Shown here in pieces: positions 1 through 9,255 of a DNA stretch of 64,000 nucleotides; position 1 is the stretch's first letter, and every line of letters begins with the position of its first letter. Source of the stretch: DATAAP01 sp041690495 (GTDB lineage: Bacteria > Pseudomonadota > Alphaproteobacteria > CACIAM-22H2); contig JAWLHE010000009.1 in NCBI GenBank assembly GCA_041690495.1, positions 173,146 to 237,145 on the forward strand, written 5' to 3'. Below the pieces are notes generated by a model. The model was given only the letters and a program-made list of their open reading frames with translations, searched no databases and had not been told where the DNA came from. The position numbers were made by a program, and so were the translations under genes.

Positions 1-2
1 CG

Positions 3-185
3 CACCGCTTCGCCGGGTTCGCCGTGCTCAAGGCGCCGGATATCCCGTCGGTCCTGCTGGAACTTGGCTATCTGTCCAATCGTCAAGACGAGATCCTGCT
101 GACCCGCCCGCGCCACCGTGCCAAGATCGGGGCCGCCGTGGTTCGGGCGATCGACAGGCATTTCACGCGCGAGGACAGGTCATAA
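3..185 (+). CDS. N-acetylmuramoyl-L-alanine amidase, C-terminal end (partial)
   Basis: Only the last 60 codons are present; the gene enters from the left edge. The visible part reads through the motif PSVLLELGYLSN, which is the typical C-terminal signature of zinc-dependent Amidase_3 enzymes (AmiC type) that cleave the amide bond between MurNAc and the stem peptide in the periplasm. The glutamate in LLELGYLSN corresponds to the conserved catalytic Glu of the family. It is followed 92 bases later by mrcA on the same strand, a common alphaproteobacterial pairing of cell-wall genes. The N-terminal part, including any signal peptide or AMIN domain, lies outside the window. Confidence 0.85.
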   Translation, partial: HRFAGFAVLKAPDIPSVLLELGYLSNRQDEILLTRPRHRAKIGAAVVRAIDRHFTREDRS

Positions 186-277
186 CGTGGCCACAGTTTC
201 AGGACTAAATTAACACCGTGTCGTTGTAATCGCCGCGCGGACCGGCACCTTGCCGTCGACCAGGCCCCGAGGCCGGA

Positions 278-2698
278 ATGCGAAAGATTCTCGTCCATCT
301 GCTGCTTCTGATCGTCTTCCTCGGCGCGGCCGGGGTCGGCTTCGTGTTCCTCGGCCTCTGGCACTTCGGACGCGACTTGCCGCACCATCAGCAGCTTGCC
401 GACTATCAGCCGCCCGTGCTGACGCGGGTCCATGCCGGCGACGGACGCATTCTGGCCGAGTACGCGGTCGAGCGGCGTCTGTTCGTTCCCATCAATGCGA
501 TCCCGAAACTGGTGGTGAGCGCCTTCCTTGCCGCCGAAGACAAGAATTTCTACTCGCACCCCGGAATCAGCCTGCCCGATATCGCGCGGGCCGCGATCTA
601 CAACGTCGTCAATCACGGCCAGCGCCGCCCCATCGGCGCCTCGACCATCACCCAGCAGGTCGCGAAGAATTTCCTGCTGACCAACGAGATGTCGATCGAG
701 CGCAAGGTCAAGGAGGCGATCCTCGCCGTCCGAATCGAGCAGGTGCTGACCAAGGATCGCATCCTCGAGCTGTATCTCAACGAGATCTATCTCGGCTTCG
801 GTGCCTACGGCGTTGCCGCCGCGGCGCTCAACTACTTCGACAAGCCGCTCGACGAGCTGACCGTCGCCGAGGCGGCCTATCTCGCAGCGCTGCCGAAGGC
901 GCCGAACAACTACCATCCGTTCCGCCATCCCGAGGCAGCGAAGGCGCGCCGCGACTGGGTCGTCGGCCGCATGCTTGAAGACGGGATGATCTCGGAGGCC
1001 GAGGCCGAGCAGGCGCGCCGCACACCGTTCCAGGTTCGCGGCCGCGGCGAGGTCGAGACCGTCAAGGCCGACTACTTTGCCGAGGAGGTGCGCCGCGAGC
1101 TGCTCCAGCGCTACGGCGAGTCCGACCTCTATGGCGGCGGGCTGTCGGTGCGCACCACGGTCGATCCGCGCCTCCAAGACATCGCCGACCGCGCGCTGCG
1201 CAATGGGCTGGTCGCTTATGACCGCCGCCACGGGTGGCGCGGCCCGATCGCGCGAATTGCCGCCGGCGCCGGCTGGGACAGGCGCCTGCAGGCGACGCAG
1301 CGGCCCGCCGGGCTCGGCGCATGGCTGCTCGCGGTCGTGCTCGAGCTCAGCGAGAAGGGCGCAACGGTCGGGCTCGCCGACGGCAGCACCGGGTTCATCC
1401 CGTTCAGCGAGATCCAGTGGGCCCGCGCGCATCTGGAGCAGCAGCGCCTCGGCCCGCCGCTGCGCCACGCCTCCGACGCGCTCGGCATCGGCGATGTCAT
1501 CGCGGTCGAGCCGCTGGACGCCGACGCGCAGGACGGGCACCGGGCCTTTGCGCTGCGGCAGATCCCCGACGTTGCCGGGGGCATCGTTGCAATCGACCCG
1601 CATACCGGACGCGTGCTGGCAATGGCGGGCGGGTGGAGTTTCGAGGTCAGCCAGTTCAACCGCGTCACCCAGGCCGTGCGCCAGCCGGGCTCGGCGTTCA
1701 AGCCGTTCGTCTACCTACCTGCACTCGACGACGGCTTCACGCCGTCGAGCCTGGTGCTCGATGCGCCGATCGTCATCGACCAGGGGCCGGGCCAGGCGCG
1801 CTGGAAGCCGTCGAACTACTCGCGCAATTTCTTCGGACCGAGTCCGCTTCGCGTCGGCATCGAGCAGTCGCGCAACCTGATGACCGTGCGGCTTGCCCAG
1901 AACATCGGCATGGACAAGGTTGCGGATTACGCGGAGCGCTTCGGCATTGTCGACAGCCTGCCCGAGCAGCTGTCGATGGCGCTGGGTGCCGGCGAGACGA
2001 CCCTGCTGCGGCTGACCACCGCTTACGCAATGCTCGTCAACGGCGGCAAGCGCATCACGCCGACCCTGATCGACCGCATCCAGGACCGCAACGGGAAGAC
2101 CGTTTACCGGCACGATGCGCGGCCCTGCCCCGAATGCAGGGCGGAGTACTGGGCCTCACAGCCGGTTCCGGTTCTTCCCGACACGCGCGAGCGGGTGATC
2201 GGCGCCGATACCGCCTACCAGATGGTCAGCATCCTGCAAGGCGTCGTCGACCGCGGCACCGGGCGCCGCATCAGGGAAATCGGCAAGCCTCTCGCCGGCA
2301 AGACCGGAACCACCAACGACAGCTTCGATACCTGGTTCGTCGGCTTCTCGCCCGACCTCGCGGTCGGTGTGTTCGTCGGTTTCGACACGCCGCGCACCCT
2401 GGGCCGGAACGAGACGGGCTCCAGCGTCGCCGCACCGATCTTCAAGGACGTGATGGCGGAGGCACTAAAAGACCAGCCGGCGATCCCATTCCGCATTCCG
2501 CCCGGCATCCGTCTGACACGGGTCCATCCCTCTACCGGCCTGGTCGCGCGCCACGGCGGCCGCGACGCGATCTGGGAGGCGTTCAAGCCCGGCACCGAGC
2601 CGACCGTGATGGGCCCGGTCCTCGACGGCGGTTCGCTCAGCAGCGACGCCGTCGGCCCAGCGCCAACCCAGCGCCGCGACACCGGCGGGCTGTATTGA
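278..2698 (+). CDS. mrcA: Penicillin-binding protein 1A (bifunctional transglycosylase/transpeptidase)
   Basis: An 806-residue class A PBP that polymerises lipid II and cross-links peptidoglycan on the periplasmic face of the inner membrane. A single N-terminal membrane anchor spans about residues 5-27. The GT51 glycosyltransferase domain follows, with the catalytic glutamate in EDKNFY (Glu87) and the TITQQVAKN motif near 123-131. After an OB-fold-like insert (about 320-425), the transpeptidase carries SxxK (Ser472-Lys475, in GSAFKPF), SRN (531-533) and KTG (675-677). Length and motif order are normal for alphaproteobacterial PBP1A. It lies downstream of the amidase and upstream of prfB, a conserved arrangement. 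No strong promoter was recognised in the 92-base gap upstream. Confidence 0.97.
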   Translation: MRKILVHLLLLIVFLGAAGVGFVFLGLWHFGRDLPHHQQLADYQPPVLTRVHAGDGRILAEYAVERRLFVPINAIPKLVVSAFLAAEDKNFYSHPGISLPDIARAAIYNVVNHGQRRPIGASTITQQVAKNFLLTNEMSIERKVKEAILAVRIEQVLTKDRILELYLNEIYLGFGAYGVAAAALNYFDKPLDELTVAEAAYLAALPKAPNNYHPFRHPEAAKARRDWVVGRMLEDGMISEAEAEQARRTPFQVRGRGEVETVKADYFAEEVRRELLQRYGESDLYGGGLSVRTTVDPRLQDIADRALRNGLVAYDRRHGWRGPIARIAAGAGWDRRLQATQRPAGLGAWLLAVVLELSEKGATVGLADGSTGFIPFSEIQWARAHLEQQRLGPPLRHASDALGIGDVIAVEPLDADAQDGHRAFALRQIPDVAGGIVAIDPHTGRVLAMAGGWSFEVSQFNRVTQAVRQPGSAFKPFVYLPALDDGFTPSSLVLDAPIVIDQGPGQARWKPSNYSRNFFGPSPLRVGIEQSRNLMTVRLAQNIGMDKVADYAERFGIVDSLPEQLSMALGAGETTLLRLTTAYAMLVNGGKRITPTLIDRIQDRNGKTVYRHDARPCPECRAEYWASQPVPVLPDTRERVIGADTAYQMVSILQGVVDRGTGRRIREIGKPLAGKTGTTNDSFDTWFVGFSPDLAVGVFVGFDTPRTLGRNETGSSVAAPIFKDVMAEALKDQPAIPFRIPPGIRLTRVHPSTGLVARHGGRDAIWEAFKPGTEPTVMGPVLDGGSLSSDAVGPAPTQRRDTGGLY

Positions 2699-2759
2699 GG
2701 GGCATGTCGCGCGTTCCAGGGCACCTCGCTTTTGGTCTGTTAGAAATCCAAAGGCAATA

Positions 2760-2836
2760 CGTCACCCGCAGACTTGATCCGCGGGTCCATGGTGCCGCAC
2801 CCAAGATGGATACGCGGGTCAAGCCCGCGTATGACG
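2760..2836. repeat. Intergenic palindromic repeat, two hairpin arms
   Basis: A 77-base segment bounded by CGTCA and TGACG. Its left arm contains ACTTGATCCGCGGGTCCAT and its right arm ATGGATACGCGGGTCAAG, which are near reverse complements, and each arm can also fold locally (ACGCGGGTC / AAGCCCGCGT). The layout matches the dispersed extragenic palindromes common in alphaproteobacteria, with TTGATCC, GGATCCAT and TGACG cores. It lies between the convergent ends of mrcA and the GST gene, where such elements often act as mRNA 3-prime ends. Only one copy was noticed in this window. Confidence 0.6.
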
Positions 2837-2843
2837 CACGCAA

Positions 2844-3527
2844 TTATTCATGAATGGGATAATCCGGCATCTGGTCGGGCCGAGCGCGCGTGAATGCAGC
2901 GAGTTCTGCGCAGCGCGCGTCAATGCCTCGGAGAAGCGGATATGGCGCGAGATCGCAATGAAAGCGGCGGGCGTTCCGCATTTGCGGAACGAGGTGAAGG
3001 TCGGCCCAGCCGGGGCGGTCGCCGAAGCAGAATGGCCAGCATCGCGCGCGTCGCTCGAGCGCCGCCTCCAGGGCGGCGAGGCCGGTTGCGACCCAATGCC
3101 GATACCACGCATGAACCTGCGCCTCGCTCAGCCCCATCTCCCTGCCGAGGAAGACGCGGACGCGATTGTTGTTCAAGGGATGCAAGTCGCAGGCGATTAG
3201 CTGGCCGAACGCGCGCGCCTCGGCGCGCAGGAAGTCGTCCTCGGGCAGCAGGCGCGGTTCGGGAAAGCGCTCCTCGAGGAACTCGAGGATCGCGGTGGAC
3301 TGGGCGAAGACGCGCCCCTCGATCTCGATGGCCGGTAGAAGCCCCTGCGGATTGATCGCCCGGTAGCGGTCCCAGCCAAGCGCCGGGACGGAGACATACT
3401 CGTAGGAAAGCCCCTTAATGTTGAGGGCGATCCGGACCCGCTCGCCGGCGGAGTTGCGGTGGTAGGTGTAGAGCTTCACCGCGCCATTCGAGCAAGCGGT
3501 GCCGCGCCGGGCAACGGCGAATTTCAT
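2844..3527 (-). CDS. Zeta-type glutathione S-transferase / maleylacetoacetate isomerase-like protein
   Basis: A 227-residue cytosolic GST-fold protein. The N-terminal thioredoxin-like domain starts with LYTYHRNSAGERVRIAL, matching the zeta-class signature (S-S/A-x-RVRIAL) in which the serine activates glutathione; NPQGLLPAIEIEG and AQSTAILEFLEE supply the cis-proline and the glutathione gamma-glutamyl site. The C-terminal helical domain has the DLHPLNN motif typical of maleylacetoacetate isomerases. No other tyrosine or homogentisate catabolic gene is nearby, so the substrate is uncertain. An internal GTG at 3479 (VKLYTYH) would give a start typical of the family; the ATG at 3527 is kept because it lies 12 bases after the preceding gene. 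Codes on the same strand as the small gene upstream. Confidence 0.8.
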   Translation of the reverse strand: MKFAVARRGTACSNGAVKLYTYHRNSAGERVRIALNIKGLSYEYVSVPALGWDRYRAINPQGLLPAIEIEGRVFAQSTAILEFLEERFPEPRLLPEDDFLRAEARAFGQLIACDLHPLNNNRVRVFLGREMGLSEAQVHAWYRHWVATGLAALEAALERRARCWPFCFGDRPGWADLHLVPQMRNARRFHCDLAPYPLLRGIDARCAELAAFTRARPDQMPDYPIHE

Positions 3528-3539
3528 GGGAGCCGCGCC

Positions 3540-3821
3540 TCAGCCCGGGCGGTTGACCACGCGCCGGATGTCGGCGGCGGACATGGCGCCGACGCTGGCG
3601 TCGATCGCCGCCGCGCGCTCCCTGGCCTCGCGCGCGGAGAGCTGTGCGACCGATTCCGCGGATGGCGCATGACTTTCGGCGGCGACGATGCGGGCAAGCC
3701 AGGCGCCGAGCGAGCGGAAGGCGATGCGGAGCCTGCGGCGGAGCGGGATGCGGGTGCTGCGCGCCAGACGCTGCGCCATGCGCGAGCGGTCGAGCGGCGG
3801 ACGGGGCGCGGTGCCTTGCAT
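3540..3821 (-). CDS. Small hypothetical protein, arginine-rich centre
   Basis: A 93-residue reading frame on the GST strand, ending 12 bases before the GST start. The ATG at 3821 is preceded by GGGAGG seven bases upstream, an excellent Shine-Dalgarno match, which is the main reason for calling it and for choosing this start over an upstream one. The middle (RIPLRRRLRIAFRSLGAW) is basic and amphipathic and is vaguely like DUF1127-type short proteins, but the diagnostic C-terminal motif was not recognised. The C-terminus is alanine-rich. No function is proposed. Confidence 0.5.
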   Translation of the reverse strand: MQGTAPRPPLDRSRMAQRLARSTRIPLRRRLRIAFRSLGAWLARIVAAESHAPSAESVAQLSAREARERAAAIDASVGAMSAADIRRVVNRPG

Positions 3822-4050
3822 GGTGTCCTCCCATGGGACCCAACAAGTGTCGCTGCCGCACTGCAGTGTCGCAATTGGCGGTAGCGACACGCTGCCTGAT
3901 CGTAAGGGTTGCATCATTGCAGAAGGCTTAACCCGTTGCGGTGGAGGATGCGCTCGCGCCCGGGAGCGTTGCCCTTGCACCGGCAGGACTAATGCGTAAA
4001 TTGCAGAAGAGACGAAACGAACGACAGCCGAAAGTCAGGTCATCCGAACC

Positions 4051-5179
<1,129 letters not shown>

Positions 5180-5212
5180 CCGCCGACCCGCGCATCGAGA
5201 GGAGACGCGACA

Positions 5213-5518
5213 ATGAAATACGTCCTGCTTGGATCGCTTAACGCCGAGACGATGTCGCGGCAAGAGAACCGCACGACCACGGCGCGCGCAAAGCTCAAGG
5301 AGCTCGGCATCAAGCTCGAGAGCGTTCACTATACCCAGGGCAAGTACGATTTCGTCGACGTCGTCGATGCCCCCAACCCGGAAGCGATGCTGGCGTTTTC
5401 GGCATGGTACGGCAAGCAGGGCTTCGGCCGAATCCAGTCGCTGCCAGCCTTCGACGAACGCACCATGGTGAAGTCGCTTCAGAAAGCCGGCATGCGCGGC
5501 CGCAAGGCGAAACGCTAA
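5213..5518 (+). CDS. GYD domain protein
   Basis: A 101-residue soluble protein of the GYD family, a small alpha+beta fold of unknown function. The hallmark is GKYDFVDVVDAPN (residues about 43-55), where GKYD replaces the classical GxYD, followed by the conserved A-x-x-F/W segment AFSAWYGKQG. The C-terminus is basic (RGRKAKR). The start has GAGAGGAGAC upstream. It follows prfB by 33 bases on the same strand and may be co-transcribed with it. Confidence 0.85.
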   Translation: MKYVLLGSLNAETMSRQENRTTTARAKLKELGIKLESVHYTQGKYDFVDVVDAPNPEAMLAFSAWYGKQGFGRIQSLPAFDERTMVKSLQKAGMRGRKAKR

Positions 5519-5561
5519 GTCGGCGTGAATCGCGTCCGCCCCAGCAGGGAGAGGGTACTTT

Positions 5562-6050
5562 CTACAACTCCTTCGCCGCTGCCAGCACTTCATCGACATG
5601 GCCGGGGACCTTCACCTTGCGCCAGACGCCGCGGATGACGCCCTGGCGATCGATGAGAAAGGTGGCGCGCTCCATGCCCATGTACTTGCGCCCGTACATG
5701 CTCTTCTCGACCCATGTGCCGTAGGCCCTGGCGGCCTCGAGCGATTCGTCGGAGGCAAGACGGAATCTCAGCCCGTACTTCTTCTTGAACCTGTCGTGGC
5801 TGGCTACGCCGTCCTTCGACACGCCGATGATCTCGGCCTTCAGCTTGGAGAAATCCGGGAGCGCGTCGTTGAAGCCGCAGGCCTCCTTGGTGCAGCCCGA
5901 CGTATCGTCCTTGGGGTAGAAATAGACGACCACGGGCCTGCCCTTGAGCGCCGACAGCCTGATGGTCTTGCCGCCGTCGGTCGGCAGCCCGAAATCCGGC
6001 GCGCGGTCGCCGATCGCAAGCGCGCCCCCCGTCTTCTTCTTCTCGGCCAT
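5562..6050 (-). CDS. bcp: Thioredoxin-dependent thiol peroxidase (bacterioferritin comigratory protein type)
   Basis: An atypical 2-Cys peroxiredoxin that reduces hydrogen peroxide and organic hydroperoxides using thioredoxin. The product is 162 residues from this start. The active site reads DDTSGCTKEACGF: the first cysteine is peroxidatic and the one five residues later is the resolving cysteine of the Bcp/PrxQ subgroup. The start at 6050 (MAEKKK) has GGAAGAGGAC just upstream; a longer start at 6077 would place the ATG nine bases from the end of glnE. Gene order glnE-bcp on one strand with a short gap indicates an operon, a common alphaproteobacterial pair. Confidence 0.93.
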   Translation of the reverse strand: MAEKKKTGGALAIGDRAPDFGLPTDGGKTIRLSALKGRPVVVYFYPKDDTSGCTKEACGFNDALPDFSKLKAEIIGVSKDGVASHDRFKKKYGLRFRLASDESLEAARAYGTWVEKSMYGRKYMGMERATFLIDRQGVIRGVWRKVKVPGHVDEVLAAAKEL

Positions 6051-6085
6051 TTGTCCTCTTCCTTGTCGGTCCGTCATCTCGCAGC

Positions 6086-9000
6086 TCAGGCGGGCTCGGA
6101 CTCGTTCGCCGGCGCCGGAAGCATCGTGTCGAACAGGGCCTTCACCGCACCCGCGCGTTCGAGAATAGTCAATTGCAGCGCGGCGAAGTCAACTGCGCCG
6201 GCGGACCGGACAAGCAGCGGGCCGATCTCCGCGGGTGCCGTCTCGGGATCGAACTCACCCTCGACGACCAGGCGCAGCACGGCCTGCAGCACCTGCCACA
6301 GATGCAGGGCGTCGAGGAGTGTGCGCGCGTCGTCGCGCGTCAGGCATCCGGCCGCTTCGCAGCGCTCGATCGCCAGCCGCGTATTGCGGGCCAGAACGTC
6401 GGGCCGCCCGGCGGCGTGGCGAAGCTGCAGGTACTGCGCGATGAACTCGATGTCGATCAGCCCGCCGCGCCAATGCTTCATGTCCCACACCGACTTGCCA
6501 GGATTCTCGCGCGCCATCAGCGCTCGCATGGCGGCGATATCGGCCCTGAGCTTCGCGGCGTCGCGCGGGCGGGTCAGCGTCTCGCGGATCGCGATCTCGA
6601 CGCGGCGGCGCAGGCCTGGCGGGCCCGATATGACGCGGGCGCGGGTGAGCGCCATGTGTTCCCACGTCCAGGCGGATTCGCGGTGATAGGCGAGGAAGGA
6701 TTCGAAGCTCGTCGCGATCGGTCCCTTGGTGCCGGAGGGGCGGAGCCGCATGTCGACCTCGTAGAGTCGCCCTTCGCCGGTCGGCGCGGTGATCGCGTTG
6801 ATCAGCCGGTTGCTGAGCCGCGTGTAGTAATGGCTCGGCGCCAGCGGCTTCGGGCCGTCCGACGAGTCGACATTGTCCGGCACGTCGTAGAGAAAGATCA
6901 TGTCGAGATCGGATGTGACCGTCATCTCGCGACCGCCGAGCTTGCCGAGGGCGATTACCACCATGGCGCCGCCCGGCACGCGCCCGTGCTGGCGAGCGAA
7001 CTCCTCCTCCACAGCGCCGTGGACCGCCGCGAGGACCGCATCGGCGATGTCGGCGAGCGCCGCACCGGCCTGCTCGGCGCTGGCCCGGCCGCGCAGCAGG
7101 TGGACGCCGACCTGGAACTGGCGTTCGTTCTTCCAGCGCCGGCACACGTCGAGCTGGTCCTGGAAGTCCTGCGCCAGCTGCAGCATCCGTGCGAGATCGG
7201 CGGCGAGTTCCTCGAGATCGGGCAGCGACTCGAAAAAGCCGCGGGTCAGCACGCTGTCGAGAAGTTGCGGCTGCCGGCTCAGCGTCTCGGCGAGGCGCGG
7301 GGCGGTTCCCATGACCTCGGCGACGAATTCGAGCAGGCCAGGATTGGCGTGGAAAAGCGAGAAGAGCGGTACGCCGGCGGGGAGGTGGCTCAGGAACCGG
7401 TCGAAGCGGATGAAGGTCTCGTCGGGACGCGGCGCGCTGGCGAGCGCCTTCAGCACCGTCGGCATCAGCTCGGTCAGGAGTTCCCGCGCGCGCACGCTGC
7501 GCATGGCGCGGTAGCGGCCGTGATGCCAGCCGCGCACCGCCGCCGCGACCTTCGGGGCGTCGCGGTAGCCCATCTGGCTCAGCGTTTCGAGCGTTCCCGG
7601 ATCGTCCTCGGTGCCGGTGAAGACGAGATTGCCGGGGCCGGAGAGGGTGGGCGCCTCCTCGAACAGCTCGGCATAGTGCTTCTCGACCAGGCGCAGGGTG
7701 GCGAGGGTTTCGTCGCCGAAACTCCTTGCATCCGGATAGCCGAGGAACACGGCGAGCGCCTGAACCGATGCCGCGTCCTCGGGCAGGGAGTGCGTCTGGG
7801 CGTCATGGATCATCTGAAGGCGATGCTCTACGCGGCGCAGGAAGCGGTACGAAGCGGCCATCGCCTCCGCGGTCGCGGGTGCGACGCGGCCGGCGGCGGC
7901 AAGGGCCGCGAGCGCCGGCAACGTCGCCGCGTGGCGCAAGCTCGCATTGCGTCCGCCCCAGATGAGCTGCTGGGTCTGCGCGAAGAACTCGATCTCGCGG
8001 ATGCCGCCGCGCCCGACCTTGATGTTGTGTCCGGCCAGCGCCACCGAGCCGCCGCCGCGATGGGCATTGATCTGTCGCTTGATCGAGTGGATATCCTGGA
8101 TCGCGGCGAAGTCGAGATGCTTGCGCCAGACATAGGGCGTCAGCCTGCGGAGAAACGCGGCTCCCGCCTCGAGGTCGCCCGCCACCGGGCGCGCCTTGAT
8201 CATTGCCGCGCGCTCCCAGTTCTGACCGAGGCTTTCGTAGTAGAGTTCCGCCGCATCCACCGACAGCGCGAGCGGTGTCGAGGCCGGGTCGGGCCGCAGC
8301 CGGAAATCCGTGCGCAGCACATAGCCTTCCGGTCCGCGCTCGTCGAGGATCTTCACCAGCGTACGGACAATGCGCACGAATGCCTGCTGCAGCGCATCAG
8401 GGTCCTCGGTCACGACGCGCTCGGTGTCGTAGAGCGCGATCAGGTCGACATCGCTGGAGTAGTTGAGCTCGCGTCCGCCGAGCTTGCCCATACCGATGAT
8501 GGTGAAGCCGGACCCGCGGCATGGGTCCGCCGGATCGGGCACGCGGAACGCGCCGCCCGAGGCCTCGCGCAGCAGATGCGCGACCGCGGCATCGATTGCC
8601 GCGTCGGCGAAATCGCTGAGCGTACCGGTGACCTGCTCGAGCGGCCACAACCCGGCTATGTCGGCGAGCGCGATCGTCAGCGCCACGCGCCGCTTGGCGA
8701 TCCGCAGCGCAGACATCAGCGTCCTGGTGTCGGCCGCGTCGGGCCGCCGCACCTCGCCGAGCAGCGCGACGATGGTCGCATCCGGGCCCTCGCGCAGCAG
8801 GCGGCAGGCGAATGGGACGTCGCGCGTCAGGCACTGGCTCAGATAGGGGCTGTTGCCGAACACCGCGGCGAGGATTCGCTTGCCTGCTGGATCGGCGGCG
8901 AGGGCGGTCGCGAACCGCGCGTCCGCTTCGCATTCCTCGCTTGCGGCGGCAAGCCATTGCTCGCGCTCGCGCTCCAGCCGCGCCGGGTCGGCCGGCTCGG

Positions 9001-9103
9001 GCCAGTCGGCTGCGGCAAGGCCGGGGTCGAGGTCAGGGAGCATGAGGACGGTCACCGGAGGCGGAAAGAGGCGCAGATTCAGCGCGGCCGCGCGCCAGGT
9101 CAA
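6086..9103 (-). CDS. glnE: Bifunctional glutamine synthetase adenylyltransferase/adenylyl-removing enzyme
   Basis: A 1005-residue GlnE that adds AMP to, or phosphorolytically removes it from, glutamine synthetase, tuning nitrogen assimilation in response to PII and glutamine. Two nucleotidyltransferase domains are visible. The N-terminal one has GMGKLGGRELNYSSDVDL and the C-terminal one has ALGKLGGREMTVTSDLDM, each with the GG-x(n)-S-D-x-D metal-binding signature. The domains are separated by a long helical region, as in E. coli. The N-terminus is uncertain: the ATG at 9103 is used here, but an ATG at 9043 (MLPDLDPG) is also possible. It is divergent from the AsmA-like gene and followed by bcp. 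Confidence 0.95.
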   Translation of the reverse strand: MTWRAAALNLRLFPPPVTVLMLPDLDPGLAAADWPEPADPARLEREREQWLAAASEECEADARFATALAADPAGKRILAAVFGNSPYLSQCLTRDVPFACRLLREGPDATIVALLGEVRRPDAADTRTLMSALRIAKRRVALTIALADIAGLWPLEQVTGTLSDFADAAIDAAVAHLLREASGGAFRVPDPADPCRGSGFTIIGMGKLGGRELNYSSDVDLIALYDTERVVTEDPDALQQAFVRIVRTLVKILDERGPEGYVLRTDFRLRPDPASTPLALSVDAAELYYESLGQNWERAAMIKARPVAGDLEAGAAFLRRLTPYVWRKHLDFAAIQDIHSIKRQINAHRGGGSVALAGHNIKVGRGGIREIEFFAQTQQLIWGGRNASLRHAATLPALAALAAAGRVAPATAEAMAASYRFLRRVEHRLQMIHDAQTHSLPEDAASVQALAVFLGYPDARSFGDETLATLRLVEKHYAELFEEAPTLSGPGNLVFTGTEDDPGTLETLSQMGYRDAPKVAAAVRGWHHGRYRAMRSVRARELLTELMPTVLKALASAPRPDETFIRFDRFLSHLPAGVPLFSLFHANPGLLEFVAEVMGTAPRLAETLSRQPQLLDSVLTRGFFESLPDLEELAADLARMLQLAQDFQDQLDVCRRWKNERQFQVGVHLLRGRASAEQAGAALADIADAVLAAVHGAVEEEFARQHGRVPGGAMVVIALGKLGGREMTVTSDLDMIFLYDVPDNVDSSDGPKPLAPSHYYTRLSNRLINAITAPTGEGRLYEVDMRLRPSGTKGPIATSFESFLAYHRESAWTWEHMALTRARVISGPPGLRRRVEIAIRETLTRPRDAAKLRADIAAMRALMARENPGKSVWDMKHWRGGLIDIEFIAQYLQLRHAAGRPDVLARNTRLAIERCEAAGCLTRDDARTLLDALHLWQVLQAVLRLVVEGEFDPETAPAEIGPLLVRSAGAVDFAALQLTILERAGAVKALFDTMLPAPANESEPA

Positions 9104-9255
9104 GCACTCGTGCTCTGGGTTGCGACAGAAAGCCTTGCAGTGAATATCCGACTGGGCGTAGCCGTTGTTCGGTTTGGTCGCAGGCGGTGCTCCGGCGCCG
9201 ACTCGGACCGTGTTAGAGTTGGGCCGCGGGGCTGGCCCGTCGCGAGAACAATGTT

